A DNA stretch of 64,000 nucleotides from Candidatus Gastranaerophilales bacterium (GCA_944322785.1 CALUPW010000002.1:124001-188000); one strand, 5' to 3'; numbered from the stretch's first letter, positions 1 to 9,567 are shown. Notes: generated by a model from the sequence alone, not told the origin. Numbers and translations: made by a program.

Positions 1-135
1 ATATATCGTTGCACTGTTCAATAAAAATAATCTTCTTAAATCATTTACCCACGGCTCATCTGCCGCATAAGCAGCGGATGTGACGGAAATTGTTATAAAA
101 AGAGTAAGTAAAAATATTTTAAATCTGCTAAGCAT
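1..135 (-). CDS. Secreted protein, N-terminal fragment (runs off the window)
   Basis: The first 45 codons of a leftward gene are visible. They give a clear signal peptide: MLSRFK, a hydrophobic stretch (IFLLTLFITISVTSA) and an AYAAD-type cleavage site. The mature start is D-E-P-W-V-N-D-L-R-R-L. A GGAGAGAGGT ribosome site lies directly upstream of the ATG at 135. The rest is outside the window, so no function can be given. An exported or periplasmic protein is inferred. Confidence 0.6.
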   Translation of the reverse strand, partial: MLSRFKIFLLTLFITISVTSAAYAADEPWVNDLRRLFLLNSATIY

Positions 136-335
136 ACCTCTCTCCCCGAAATTTGCAAACTTTTTATAACAAAATTTTAACAGATTTTATTTCATATTGC
201 AACAACGTTAATCGGTGCTAATATACAATTTCACACAGGACAAACCGAATATTATCTGCTGAACTTGTTTCATGGTGATATATCAAAGTTTTTTAGTGCA
301 ACTTGTATCCAACTCCCTGTTAATCAAATACAGGT

Positions 336-364
336 TTGCCAAATAAATTATTTTAATATATAAT
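336..364 (+). promoter_or_regulatory. Sigma70-type promoter of the ROK kinase gene
   Basis: TTGCCA at 336-341 and TATAAT at 359-364 are separated by 17 bp. The ATG of the next gene is only 9 nt after the -10 box and no Shine-Dalgarno sequence is present, so the transcript is probably leaderless or nearly so. Confidence 0.55.
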
Positions 365-373
365 TTCATTACC

Positions 374-1333
374 ATGAAAAAATATTCGGCAGGAATAGAT
401 TTAGGCGGAACAAAAATTCTGATTGCTTTTATAAACCGTGAAACGGGAGAGGTTGTTGCATCCGTAAAAAAGAAAACGAAAAAAGATAAAGGCCCCCAAA
501 ATATTATCCGCAAAATGACCGAAGGTATTGAAGAACTTTTTGCACAAACCTCCATCTCAAAAGAAGAAATCTCGTCAATTGGTATAGGTGCTGCAGGACA
601 GGTTGACAGAGAAAACGGAATTTTAATAGGTGCGCCAAATCTTGACTGCTATGATTTTCATATAAAAGAACTTATTTCAAGCCGTTTTGATATTCCGGTC
701 TATCTGGGCAACGACGTTGAAATTGCAGCAATCGGCGAGATGAAGTTTGGTGCGGCAAAAGGCTGTGATGATTTTGTCTGCGTTTTTGTGGGAACCGGTG
801 TCGGTTCTGCAATTGTTAAAAACGGTTCCGTGATTTTAGGCGCAACAGGCACCGCAGGTGAAATCGGGCACATTATAGTTGATTTAAACGGACGACCATG
901 TGCATGCGGCGCACATGGATGCCTTGAAGCTTATGCATCACGTTCGGCTATCGAAAGACGGATTGAAGGTGCTCTTAAAAAAGGCCGCCATTCAGTTATC
1001 CTTGATTATCTTGAAAGCGGCAAATCAATTACCTCAAGTATGATTCAAAAATCAATCGAAAAAGGAGATGAACTCGTAACGGCCTGTGTTGATGAAGCAA
1101 GTGACTATTTGTCGGGCGGAATTGCAAGCATTATAAATTTTGTCAATCCGAAACTCGTCGTGCTGGGCGGCGGGCTTATTGAGGCTGTTGATTATTTTTA
1201 CAAAAATACAATTAAAAAAGCAAAAGCAAAATCGCTTCCGGTGCCTGCAAGCAAAATTGAATTTAAAAAAGCTGCACTCGGAGATTTTTCCGGTGTAATC
1301 GGAGCTGCATTTTTACAGGACAGAAAGTTGTAA
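374..1333 (+). CDS. ROK family sugar kinase (glucokinase-like)
   Basis: Cytoplasmic ATP-dependent sugar kinase of the ROK family, 319 residues, the usual length. The phosphate-binding DLGGTK is at residues 9-14. The catalytic Asp is in GNDVEIAA (D114). The ROK zinc site is complete: H166 in GEIGH, then C176, C178 and C183 in the CxCGxxGCxE motif. A second glycine-rich loop (VFVGTGVGSA) and a C-terminal VLGGGL motif fit the fold. Glucose is the likely substrate, but ROK members also use N-acetylmannosamine, fructose or allose, so specificity is open. The glycosyltransferase gene follows 3 bp after the stop, which suggests one transcript. There is no ribosome binding site (see promoter entry). 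Confidence 0.9.
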   Translation: MKKYSAGIDLGGTKILIAFINRETGEVVASVKKKTKKDKGPQNIIRKMTEGIEELFAQTSISKEEISSIGIGAAGQVDRENGILIGAPNLDCYDFHIKELISSRFDIPVYLGNDVEIAAIGEMKFGAAKGCDDFVCVFVGTGVGSAIVKNGSVILGATGTAGEIGHIIVDLNGRPCACGAHGCLEAYASRSAIERRIEGALKKGRHSVILDYLESGKSITSSMIQKSIEKGDELVTACVDEASDYLSGGIASIINFVNPKLVVLGGGLIEAVDYFYKNTIKKAKAKSLPVPASKIEFKKAALGDFSGVIGAAFLQDRKL

Positions 1334-1336
1334 ATT

Positions 1337-2395
1337 ATGAAAAAAGTTTTGATAGTTAGATTATCTTCAATGGGCGATATAATCTTTCACATTCCGCTTG
1401 CAAATATTTTTAAAAAGAACGGATATCAGGTTGGCTGGATTGTATCAGAAAAAGGATATGAACTTTTAAAAGACAACCCGTGTGTTGATAATGTTTATTT
1501 TGCGCCGGCAAAAAAATGGAAAAAGCGGGGCTGGTTAAATCCGAAAAATTTTTTCGAATTTATTTCTCTTTTAAGACAAATCCGCAAAGAAAAATATGAT
1601 ATTGCTATTGATTGTCAAAGAATGTTTAAAAGCATGTACTGGATGATATTGTCCGGTGCAAAGCGGAGAATTATTTCCGAAGATACAAGAGAATTTGCGC
1701 AATTAGGCGCAAATGAAATTATTCCGCAAAGTTTAAACAGCAGGTCGCAGCATGTTGTATTATCAAGTTTTGAATTTGCAAAGTATTTAGGCTTGAATAC
1801 GGATGAAATAAAATTTACACTTCCGGAAACTCCGGATGACGTTAAAAAATATATTGAAGGGCTTTTAAAAAATGCAGACAAAACCAGACCGCTTGTTATA
1901 ATTGCGCCTGCAACAACAAGAGATGTAAAACACTGGGACAGAGATAACTGGAAGGTTGTAGTAAAAGAACTTGAAAAATATTGTACACTTATTTTTACAG
2001 GCACCGAAAATGACAGAGAATTACTTAAATATATAGGTGCGGACAACAATATAAACCTTTGCGGCAAAACAAATCTGGAAAGTTTAAGAGAATTGTTTTC
2101 AAGAGTCGACCTTGTAATTTCACCCGACAGCGGAAGCGCTCATCTGGCATGGGCAAGCGCAAAACCTGCTGTGATCGCAATATTTACCTGTACCCCTCCA
2201 AAAAAGTACGGACCTTTCGGAAATGATGAAAAATATTTTGCCATAAACGGCGGTTTACCCTGTCAGCCCTGCTGGCATACAAAAACCTGTCCTAATGAAG
2301 GTGATAAAAATAAACTCTGTACAAAATATCCAAAGCCTGATGAAATACTAAATATTGTAAAAAAAATCCTCAAAATCAACACAGCAAGCCAATAA
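1337..2395 (+). CDS. Glycosyltransferase family 9 (heptosyltransferase-like)
   Basis: 352 residues with the two-domain GT-B layout of ADP-heptose:LPS heptosyltransferases. The N-terminal motif KKVLIVRLSSMGDIIFHIPL is the WaaC/RfaF-type start. The C-terminal donor-binding motif SPDSGSAHLAWA is followed by an FTCTPPKKYGPFG loop. It should add a heptose or similar sugar to the LPS inner core at the cytoplasmic face of the inner membrane; the exact sugar and acceptor cannot be read. A late cysteine cluster (LPCQPCWHTKTCP) is common in this family. It lies 3 bp behind the ROK kinase gene, so co-transcription is likely. Confidence 0.85.
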   Translation: MKKVLIVRLSSMGDIIFHIPLANIFKKNGYQVGWIVSEKGYELLKDNPCVDNVYFAPAKKWKKRGWLNPKNFFEFISLLRQIRKEKYDIAIDCQRMFKSMYWMILSGAKRRIISEDTREFAQLGANEIIPQSLNSRSQHVVLSSFEFAKYLGLNTDEIKFTLPETPDDVKKYIEGLLKNADKTRPLVIIAPATTRDVKHWDRDNWKVVVKELEKYCTLIFTGTENDRELLKYIGADNNINLCGKTNLESLRELFSRVDLVISPDSGSAHLAWASAKPAVIAIFTCTPPKKYGPFGNDEKYFAINGGLPCQPCWHTKTCPNEGDKNKLCTKYPKPDEILNIVKKILKINTASQ

Positions 2396-2453
2396 TATTA
2401 TATAATGCTAATGTAATGGCTATATATGGTTTCAGGATTAAAACAGGGGCATA

Positions 2454-4358
2454 ATGAGTTTTTTTGATAAATTAAAAGAATATAAAAGAACTTTAGCGGA
2501 AATTGAAAACAGTGTTTACGGAAACAAACAGGATTATCTGGAGATTTACGAGCGCAATCTTGAACTGGAAAAAGAGATTGCCGCAAGAACTCAAGAATTA
2601 AATATTGCAAACAAAAGGATGCTTACACTTCAACACATATGGGAGATGATGAATTCATCCCGCCCGCTCGAAAGCGTTCTTGAAACGATAGTAAACAGTC
2701 TTCAGGGAGAACTCGGCTACCTTCACAGCACTATTTTAAGAAAACAGACAGATGAAAGAGGTGATTTTATGTCTGTTATCGCAGAAGCCGACAATTCCGT
2801 AATCAAACGTGTAAATTCAATTATTGAAATTCCGATGCAGATGAGGCGTCTTAATTATTTTAAAGACGGATTTTATGCAGAAGCTCTTAATGAAAAGAAA
2901 ATAGTTACCGTAAAAAATATAGCGGAAGCCTTAAGGGGAATTATACCTGATTTGCCGGACGAACTTTTTAAAAAAGTTATGAGCGGGATGAGAAGTAAAC
3001 TTTTGATTGTAATTCCGCTTTATACACGTAACAAACCTTTCGGATTATTCTGTGTTTTTTCCTCCCGTGATGAACTTGCGGACAGCGAAACGGATTTTTT
3101 AACGATTTTTGCTCAGCAAATTGAGATGGCAATAACGATTGCTGATTTGTTTCAGGCAGTGAGAGAGCAGGCAATTACAGACGGACTTACGGGGCTTTAT
3201 AACAGAAGATATTTTGAGGAATATATTTCAAAAGAAGTTACCCGCTCCCTCCGCCAGAACCAGCCTTTCAGTGTTATCGGAATAGATTTGGACTTTCTTA
3301 AAAAAATTAATGACAAATACGGGCATGCATACGGTGATATGGCAATAAAAACCGTTGCTGATGTTTTAAAAACCAATGCCCGTTCAATTGATGTTGCGGC
3401 AAGAATGGGAGGGGAAGAATTTAACATATTGCTTCCCGGAATAGATTCAAAAGGCGCCTCAACTGCAGCCGAACGTATCCGAAAAGCAATTGAGGAAAAA
3501 GAACTTGATACAATCGGCCATATTACGGCAAGTATAGGTGTTGCAACATTTCTTGAGCATTCAGACAATCTTGAAGATTTGCTGGAACTGACCGATCAGG
3601 CGATGTATCAGTCAAAACGTACGGGCAGAAATCGTGTAACTGTTGCCAAACCGGTTTCGGAAACAAGCTGGCAGGAGGTTGCGGTTAATACATTCCTTGA
3701 TATTTTATCCAGACATAACGTTCCTGTTGAAACAAATCTTCTTGATGATTTGACCGGAAAATTGACTACAATCAAAGAACAGGCGGAAATGCCCAAAGAA
3801 ATTCTTTATTCTGTTGCGGATATGCTGATAAAATCTTACAATCCCTTGCATGAAGCAGGAGTTGTAAAGTCAAAAGTGCTTCTTGCTTCATCTCTTGCAA
3901 AGCGTTTCGACCTGCCCAAAGAAGAAATTGACAGATTGAAAATAGCAATTCTGCTTTATGATATCGGAAATCTTATGCTGCCGAAAGAACTTCTTCAAAA
4001 GGCGTCGCCTTTGACAGAGGATGAAAGAAAACATATTCAGGAACACCCGATTATTGCAGCCCGTGATATTTTAAAACCGATTTCCTATATTCAGGATATT
4101 ATTCCTATAGTTGAACATCACCACGAAAACTGGGACGGAAGCGGATATCCCGGCAAAATTTCAAAAGATGAAATTCCTTTGACTTCTCAAATTATTTTGA
4201 TAGTCGATGCATATTTTGCTCTGACAGAACACCGTCCATATAGAGCAAAACTATCACCGGTTGAGGCACTTATTGAAATTAAAAAAGATACCGGCAAAAA
4301 ATGGAGTGAGGCGCTTGTTCAGGAATTCGTCACTCTTATCGGCCATGATTTGACCTGA
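2454..4358 (+). CDS. GAF-GGDEF-HD-GYP signalling protein with altered HD motif
   Basis: 634 residues, soluble, with no membrane segment. Residues 1-60 look like a coiled coil, about 65-235 a GAF-type sensor and about 240-400 a GGDEF diguanylate cyclase domain. The active site is GGEEF (319-323), and an RxxD inhibitory site (R310-D313) sits five residues before it, so this half looks active. The C-terminal domain keeps HHHENWDGSGYPG (from H555) and a later VDAYFALTEHRPYR of HD-GYP phosphodiesterases. The HD dyad reads Y502-D503 and the usual LHDIGK is LYDIGN, so a metal ligand is lost. It is therefore probably a c-di-GMP synthase with a degenerate, perhaps regulatory, HD-GYP half. The start is supported by an AGGGG site. 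Confidence 0.85.
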   Translation: MSFFDKLKEYKRTLAEIENSVYGNKQDYLEIYERNLELEKEIAARTQELNIANKRMLTLQHIWEMMNSSRPLESVLETIVNSLQGELGYLHSTILRKQTDERGDFMSVIAEADNSVIKRVNSIIEIPMQMRRLNYFKDGFYAEALNEKKIVTVKNIAEALRGIIPDLPDELFKKVMSGMRSKLLIVIPLYTRNKPFGLFCVFSSRDELADSETDFLTIFAQQIEMAITIADLFQAVREQAITDGLTGLYNRRYFEEYISKEVTRSLRQNQPFSVIGIDLDFLKKINDKYGHAYGDMAIKTVADVLKTNARSIDVAARMGGEEFNILLPGIDSKGASTAAERIRKAIEEKELDTIGHITASIGVATFLEHSDNLEDLLELTDQAMYQSKRTGRNRVTVAKPVSETSWQEVAVNTFLDILSRHNVPVETNLLDDLTGKLTTIKEQAEMPKEILYSVADMLIKSYNPLHEAGVVKSKVLLASSLAKRFDLPKEEIDRLKIAILLYDIGNLMLPKELLQKASPLTEDERKHIQEHPIIAARDILKPISYIQDIIPIVEHHHENWDGSGYPGKISKDEIPLTSQIILIVDAYFALTEHRPYRAKLSPVEALIEIKKDTGKKWSEALVQEFVTLIGHDLT

Positions 4359-4383
4359 GCAGGAAAATTTTGCAATTATCATT

Positions 4384-5289
4384 ATGAAAGAAAAAGAATT
4401 TATAAATATAATAAAATCCTCTCTTAAATCAAATTATATAGGAGATGACTGTGCCTATCTTAAAGATACGGGTATTGTAATTTCGCAGGACAATCTTGTT
4501 GAGAATGTTCATTTTTCGCTTGATTTTACAACGCCGTATAAGCTCGGATGGAAATCCGCAATGGTCAATATATCCGATATTTGTGCAAGCGGTGCTGAAC
4601 CTATTTGTTTTACAGTCGGGCTTTCGCTTCCGTCATATACGGATGAGGATTTTGTTAAAGAATTTTATCATGGCTTAAAAGATGCGGCAAAAGATATTGA
4701 AATCGTTGGAGGCGATATTACAGGCGCCGACAAAATCTTCATCTCAATCGCCGCAATAGGAAAAACCGCAGGGCGGAAAATTTCCTCCAGAAAAAACGCA
4801 AAAATCGGACAAAAAATTATTGTTTCAGGTGAACACGGCTCAAGCGGGGCAGGTTTAAGACTTTTGCAAAACGGGAAAAATTATCCCGAAAAATTTATTA
4901 CAGCTCATCTTATGCCGGAGGCGCAAATCGAATTTTCAAGATACATTGCGGAAAATATCAAAGAAGATTATGCAATGATGGATACTTCCGACGGTCTGGC
5001 GGATGCCTTATCGCAGATTGCCTGTTCAAGCGGGGTAAATCTTGAAATAGATTTTGACAAAGTTCCGTACGACGTGGATTTAAAGATGTTTGCGGATTTT
5101 GAAGACTTAATCCTTTACGGCGGGGAAGATTACCAGCTGGTTGCCTGTGTGCCGGAGGATATTGCAGGAAAGTTCACCGTTATCGGTACTGTAAAACAAG
5201 GTTCAGGGATTACAATAATAAAAAACAGTCAAAAATTTAATTTTTCTATCCATCAGATAGAAAAAAAACTTTTTAACCATTTTAAATAA
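4384..5289 (+). CDS. thiL: Thiamine-monophosphate kinase
   Basis: 301 residues of the ThiL/PurM-like fold. It phosphorylates thiamine monophosphate to the active cofactor thiamine diphosphate, the last step of thiamine synthesis. Seen in the sequence: the N-terminal GDDCAY metal and substrate loop, DNLVENVHF, AMVNISDICASGAEP (Mg-ATP site), VGGDITGAD, and near the C-terminus MDTSDGLADAL and LYGGEDYQLV. All are ThiL signatures. No other thi gene is nearby. It starts 26 bp after the GGDEF gene and may belong to the same transcript. Confidence 0.92.
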   Translation: MKEKEFINIIKSSLKSNYIGDDCAYLKDTGIVISQDNLVENVHFSLDFTTPYKLGWKSAMVNISDICASGAEPICFTVGLSLPSYTDEDFVKEFYHGLKDAAKDIEIVGGDITGADKIFISIAAIGKTAGRKISSRKNAKIGQKIIVSGEHGSSGAGLRLLQNGKNYPEKFITAHLMPEAQIEFSRYIAENIKEDYAMMDTSDGLADALSQIACSSGVNLEIDFDKVPYDVDLKMFADFEDLILYGGEDYQLVACVPEDIAGKFTVIGTVKQGSGITIIKNSQKFNFSIHQIEKKLFNHFK

Positions 5290-5487
5290 TCGTTTTTGAT
5301 TTTTTTTACCTCCTTTAAAATGCGGAATTACTTTTAAATATTCGCTAATCAGGGACTTAATTCATTGTAAATTTTTATTAATATTGTAGCAAAATAATTT
5401 ATTTAGATGAGTTAATATAACATTAAATCAGTTATACTCTGGTAAACACGTAGAAAAAACACAGATAAAGTGTGTCGAGGGTAGATT

Positions 5488-5841
5488 ATGGTCGATAACA
5501 GGTCAGCAGGATTTTTCGGGATTGGCGGCTCTTTTAATTTTAAGAGCGGCGACATTTCGGGTACCGCAGCAAGAACTCAGGATGACAAGATGGGTCAGGG
5601 CGGTGAATACTTTGCACAGCAAAGAGGCGAGGAAGAAGAAGAACAAAACGAATCCGAAAAATATATGGACAGAAGTGCAGTTCTTCGTGCGACTTTAAAT
5701 TCTCTTGCAATGATGAATGTCGCAAATGTTATCAACGCTAAGAAAAAACAGTTGATTTTAGACGAAAAAAATAAAGATAACCGTCAAAATAAACAAAAAA
5801 AAGATGAACTCGAGGAAGAAAAAGAGAAATCTGAGGAGTAA
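5488..5841 (+). CDS. Hypothetical charged protein, 117 aa
   Basis: Not recognised. It has a short glycine-rich start (FFGIGGSFNF), an acidic run of glutamates near residue 50, an Ala/Met/Asn-rich central helix (LNSLAMMNVANVINAKK) and a Lys/Glu-rich tail that is probably coiled or disordered. There is no signal peptide or membrane segment. The ATG follows a GAGGGT sequence. It stands alone, 200 bp behind thiL and convergent with the next gene. Confidence 0.6.
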   Translation: MVDNRSAGFFGIGGSFNFKSGDISGTAARTQDDKMGQGGEYFAQQRGEEEEEQNESEKYMDRSAVLRATLNSLAMMNVANVINAKKKQLILDEKNKDNRQNKQKKDELEEEKEKSEE

Positions 5842-5872
5842 TTATTTACTCAATTAGTTAAGGCATTTTAGA

Positions 5873-6379
5873 TTAGTCGAAGACACTTTTTATTTCTTCG
5901 TGTTTTTCGCCTTTTTTAGAATTCTGCATCAGCAATTCACCGTGATAAAAAGGATTGGAGCCGTTTTTATCTTTGCTTGTGCTGTTGCTTATAATACTGT
6001 TAAATAAAGGTGCCGGCTGAGTTTTAGGCTGACCGTTAATTTCATTTACGGAAATGGTCATTTTGCCTTCAACGTTTTTTGCAACATTTTGAGCGGCCTG
6101 AGAATTTAAAAATTGAATTGCTTTTTGAGCAGTTTCGCTCAATTGGATTTGTAACCCGCTGTTGTTGAGTGCAATTTGTTTTGCAACCTGCGTGTCAATA
6201 TTGCCTTTGTATAAATCAACACCGAGTTCTGTTGCTCTTAAAACACTGCCGAAAGAGCTGTTTACATTGTACTGGCTGTTCTTCGCTTCCGCTCTTTTTA
6301 AGATTTCAGCTGAAACCTGTTTAAGGACGGAAGTGTCGATACCTAATTTGTAGTTTTGATTGTAAACATTAAGAGCCAT
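5873..6379 (-). CDS. Hypothetical protein, 168 aa
   Basis: Not recognised. The protein is polar and probably helical in residues 15-110, rich in Ala, Gln and Asn, with a disordered Ser/Asn/Lys tail. It lacks a signal peptide, a membrane segment and cysteines. It begins MALNVYNQNYKLGIDT, after a GGGAT sequence. It converges with the gene at 5488 and diverges from the glycine-rich gene at 6554. The intergenic region is 174 bp, enough for two promoters. Confidence 0.6.
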   Translation of the reverse strand: MALNVYNQNYKLGIDTSVLKQVSAEILKRAEAKNSQYNVNSSFGSVLRATELGVDLYKGNIDTQVAKQIALNNSGLQIQLSETAQKAIQFLNSQAAQNVAKNVEGKMTISVNEINGQPKTQPAPLFNSIISNSTSKDKNGSNPFYHGELLMQNSKKGEKHEEIKSVFD

Positions 6380-6553
6380 TTTTACGTATCCCTTTATAAC
6401 ATTTCCTTACTCTTTTATTCGGCTGATTCCCCTTAAAACTTTAACGTCTTATCAATGTAAGTTTACAAAAGTTTACAAAAAGGAAAAAACATGGCAATTT
6501 TCAGGGAATAATATTTTTAATATATATAGGATATATAATTTGAGAGATAGACT

Positions 6554-7027
6554 ATGAGCTTAGCCAGAACGAATTTCATCTTAAGTAACGTAAATGCATT
6601 ATTAGGCAGTACTGTCGGGGCAATGAACGACAGCAATAACGGTGTGGATCCCGGAACTACCATAATGAATTTCGGATTGAACGTTATGAACGGAGCTGCA
6701 AGAAATGCTGTTGCTTATGATATTCGGAAAATGACAGGGAGCAGTATTGGTTTTTTGATTAACGGAATGGCAGGTTACGGTAATCAGGAAGCTAATATAA
6801 AAGGTTCAACCGCATTGATGGGTGCATCTTTGATGACATCAATGATGGGACCGTTCGGATGGAATGGCGGCTGGTTTGGCGGAGGGTGCTTCGGACCCAG
6901 TATATTCGGCGGCGGATGTTTTGGTCCTCCTGTTGCGCCAATGCCTCCTATGATGGGATTTCCGACATCTCATACCGAGATTAACATTACGACAAACGGC
7001 AGAGGCTTCAGACACTGGCATTTTTAA
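6554..7027 (+). CDS. Hypothetical Gly/Met-rich protein, 157 aa
   Basis: Not recognised. The first 100 residues are Ala, Gly, Asn and Met-rich. The C-terminal third holds an imperfect tandem motif GGGCFGP-x(2-4)-FGGGCFGPP and a Pro/Met run. There is no classical signal peptide. A GAGAGATAG sequence precedes the ATG. Its stop codon overlaps the stop of the convergent solute-binding protein gene inside a shared TTAA. It could be a surface or structural protein; nothing stronger can be said. Confidence 0.55.
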   Translation: MSLARTNFILSNVNALLGSTVGAMNDSNNGVDPGTTIMNFGLNVMNGAARNAVAYDIRKMTGSSIGFLINGMAGYGNQEANIKGSTALMGASLMTSMMGPFGWNGGWFGGGCFGPSIFGGGCFGPPVAPMPPMMGFPTSHTEINITTNGRGFRHWHF

Positions 7028-8250
7028 TCAATAAGTGATTTCCAGTCCTGTGAAACTTTGTTAAGGACTGTTTGTGTGTCTGATTTATCCAGCAGAATTT
7101 CCTGAACGGATGCGTTTATAAGGTTGTTTATATCTTTTTGATTTCTGCCGGATTTCAAAACAGGTTCGACTTTATCAAGTTGTTTTGCGCTGATAACACG
7201 TGCTTTTGCCATAAGGTTTGTGTCATCGTAAATGGTATAAAAATCATTATTTAGAGCTTTTTTGTTTGTTGCGATAATATTTGTAAGTTTTGCAAGTTCA
7301 AGCTGGTTTTCTTCATTTGTCAAAAATAGGGCAAATTTAAGGGCTTCTTTTTTATGTTTTGCTTTTTGGGGGATTACAAAGTTCATTAAGGAAAAATCAT
7401 TCTGCCCGAGAGCGCCGGTAAGCTGCGGCGCTACATCGGTTACTGCATATATGGATGGGGCATTTTCTTTAATCATGTTTAAAAAGTTTGCTCCGGCCTG
7501 AAAGAGCGCAATATTTCCGGACATGTATTTTTCAAGTGCTTCACGATGCGTTTGGGTGATGCTTTCTTTCGGGATAAGATTCTTTTGATAAAGAGTTTTA
7601 AACATGTCAAAAACTTCTGCGGATTTTTTTGAATTTATATTTTCATGCGAATTTATCCCGTATTTGTTTAAAATTCTAAGCATTGTATCGTTTTCGGTTA
7701 TGTTGGGAAGAAAAATGTAGGAATTGGTTTTAACTTTAACTATTTCTGCAGAATTTTTCAATTCTTCATAAGTTTTCGGAACATTTATTCCGGCTTTTTT
7801 AAATATGTCTTTATTATAAATTGTGACGGCGGACGTTGCATACCAGGGAATTGCATAGAGTTTGCCTTTGTATTTTAAAGACTCGACAATTCCGTCATTA
7901 AAATCCGTTAATGATTCCGGCGGAATTTCGTAAAGGGTTCCTTTCTGCGCCAGAGTAGCCGAAAAATCAGGGTTTAAGTTGATTAAATCCGGCGGATTGT
8001 CACTTAAAACAGATGCAAGCGTTCTTTTTTCACCTTCGGAAAACGGAACGTCTATCCATTTGATTTTAATTTCCGGATTTTCTTTTTCAAAATCTCGGAT
8101 AACGCCGTTCATATAATCGGAAAAATCACTCATTTGAAGCGTCCAGAATATTACTTCGTTTTCATTATTCCCATGATTTTTCAAACTGCTTAACGGAGCG
8201 GTCAATATTAACAAAAATACAATTATAAAAATAAGCAAAAATTTTCTCAT
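7024..8250 (-). CDS. ABC transporter solute-binding protein, family 1 (sugar type)
   Basis: About 408 residues. The N-terminus (MRKFLLIFIIVFLLILTAP) is a signal or anchor segment without a lipobox cysteine. It is followed by the family 1 layout: EVIFWTLQ, an IRDFEKENPEIKIKWIDVPF strand-helix-strand, DNPPDLINLNPDF, YAIPWYATSAVTIYNKDIFKKAGI and PKTYEEL. Such proteins bind oligosaccharides or polyols in the periplasm. No permease or ATPase gene is adjacent, so the partner must lie elsewhere. An upstream ATG at 8265 adds five residues, but only the ATG at 8250 has a ribosome site (AAAGGG, 7 nt away), so 8250 is preferred. It is divergent from rarA. Confidence 0.85.
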   Translation of the reverse strand: MRKFLLIFIIVFLLILTAPLSSLKNHGNNENEVIFWTLQMSDFSDYMNGVIRDFEKENPEIKIKWIDVPFSEGEKRTLASVLSDNPPDLINLNPDFSATLAQKGTLYEIPPESLTDFNDGIVESLKYKGKLYAIPWYATSAVTIYNKDIFKKAGINVPKTYEELKNSAEIVKVKTNSYIFLPNITENDTMLRILNKYGINSHENINSKKSAEVFDMFKTLYQKNLIPKESITQTHREALEKYMSGNIALFQAGANFLNMIKENAPSIYAVTDVAPQLTGALGQNDFSLMNFVIPQKAKHKKEALKFALFLTNEENQLELAKLTNIIATNKKALNNDFYTIYDDTNLMAKARVISAKQLDKVEPVLKSGRNQKDINNLINASVQEILLDKSDTQTVLNKVSQDWKSLID

Positions 8251-8285
8251 TAGGCGCCCTTTCATTTTGATGATACAATTATACT

Positions 8286-9515
8286 ATGAATAATCTCTTT
8301 ACGGAACTTGAAAATCAGAATAAGCAAATCCCGCTTGCGGAAATATTGCGCCCGAAAACACTGGATGAATTTTTAGGGCAGAGTAATGTGGTATCACCAA
8401 ACAGTCCTATTTTAAATCTCTTAAAGACAAATCGTCTGTTTTCAATAATTTTGTGGGGTACGCCCGGATGCGGCAAAACTACTCTTGCAAGACTTATTGC
8501 AGCGAAAACAAGTGCAAATTTTATTGAAATTTCTGCCGTAACTTCAGGTGTCAAAGATATCAAAGACGCTGTTGAAAGTGCAAAAAATGCTTTGCGAAGC
8601 GGTACAAAAACTATTTTATTTATTGATGAAATTCACAGATATTCAAAAACACAGCAGGACGCACTGTTGCCGCATCTTGAAAACGGAACACTGTTTTTGA
8701 TAGGTTCAACAACCGAAAATCCTTCATTTCAGGTTGTTCCCGCACTTTTGTCAAGATTGCAGGTCATAAGACTCAATTCAATTGATGATGAGAGTATGAA
8801 AACAATTATTAAAAAGGGGTTTGCTTATCTTGCCAAACATTATACGGCAATGGACTGCGAAAGCGGGGTTCTGGATTTTATTGTAAACCTTGCCCGAGGG
8901 GATGCAAGATATGCACTTAATGTTGTGGAAAATGCCTATTTTGCAAGTGATTTAAAGGATAATCGCCGCAATTTGACGGTTGCGATTATTGAGGAAATTT
9001 GTCAGAAACGCAATACAAGATATTCTCAGCAGGAACATTATGATTGTGCATCGGCTTTTCAGAAGAGTTTGCGAGGGTCAGATGCGGATGCGGCAATTTA
9101 TTATCTGGCAAAAATGATTGCAGCAGGTGAAGATCCCAGATTTATTGCAAGGCGTCTTATTGTTTGTGCTGCAGAAGATGTCGGACTGGCTGATCCAAAT
9201 GCGATGAATGTTGCAGTTAATGCATACAAAGCAGTTGAACTTTTAGGGCTGCCCGAAGGGCGCATTCCTCTTGCACTTGCTGTTATTTACGTTGCAAAAG
9301 CTCCGAAAAATAACAAAGCGATTTGTGCAATTGATGCTGCGTTATCCGATATTGACAGCGGAAAAGATTTTCCGCCGCCAATGCATTTGCGTGATGCACA
9401 TTACAAAGATGCTAAAAAATACGGTTTTGGTATCGGTTATATTTATAGTCATGATGCCCCTGATGTATATCAGCAGTTTTTGCCGGACGAGTTAAAGGAT
9501 AGGAAGTATATTTAA
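8286..9515 (+). CDS. rarA: Replication-associated recombination protein A (AAA+ ATPase)
   Basis: 409 residues, matching RarA/MgsA/WRNIP1 in length and order. It opens with LAEILRPKTLDEFLGQ. Walker A is GTPGCGKT (58-65), Walker B is LFIDEIHR, and sensor 1 is in IGSTTENPSF. The C-terminal half has the family tetramerisation region with GSDADAAIYYLAKMI and GEDPRFIARRLI. It acts at stalled or blocked replication forks. A TACAAT box with an upstream TG (extended -10) ends 6 nt before the ATG, and there is no Shine-Dalgarno sequence. A strong terminator follows the stop. Confidence 0.93.
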   Translation: MNNLFTELENQNKQIPLAEILRPKTLDEFLGQSNVVSPNSPILNLLKTNRLFSIILWGTPGCGKTTLARLIAAKTSANFIEISAVTSGVKDIKDAVESAKNALRSGTKTILFIDEIHRYSKTQQDALLPHLENGTLFLIGSTTENPSFQVVPALLSRLQVIRLNSIDDESMKTIIKKGFAYLAKHYTAMDCESGVLDFIVNLARGDARYALNVVENAYFASDLKDNRRNLTVAIIEEICQKRNTRYSQQEHYDCASAFQKSLRGSDADAAIYYLAKMIAAGEDPRFIARRLIVCAAEDVGLADPNAMNVAVNAYKAVELLGLPEGRIPLALAVIYVAKAPKNNKAICAIDAALSDIDSGKDFPPPMHLRDAHYKDAKKYGFGIGYIYSHDAPDVYQQFLPDELKDRKYI

Positions 9516-9518
9516 AAT

Positions 9519-9546
9519 AAAAGGCGGATTTTTTATCCGCCTTTTA
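9519..9546. terminator. Bidirectional intrinsic terminator
   Basis: Stem AAAAGGCGGAT / ATCCGCCTTTT with a 5-nt T loop. It lies between the convergent rarA and LysM genes and has T runs on both strands. Confidence 0.85.
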
Positions 9547-9567
9547 TGTAACTTAAATTTATATTTT

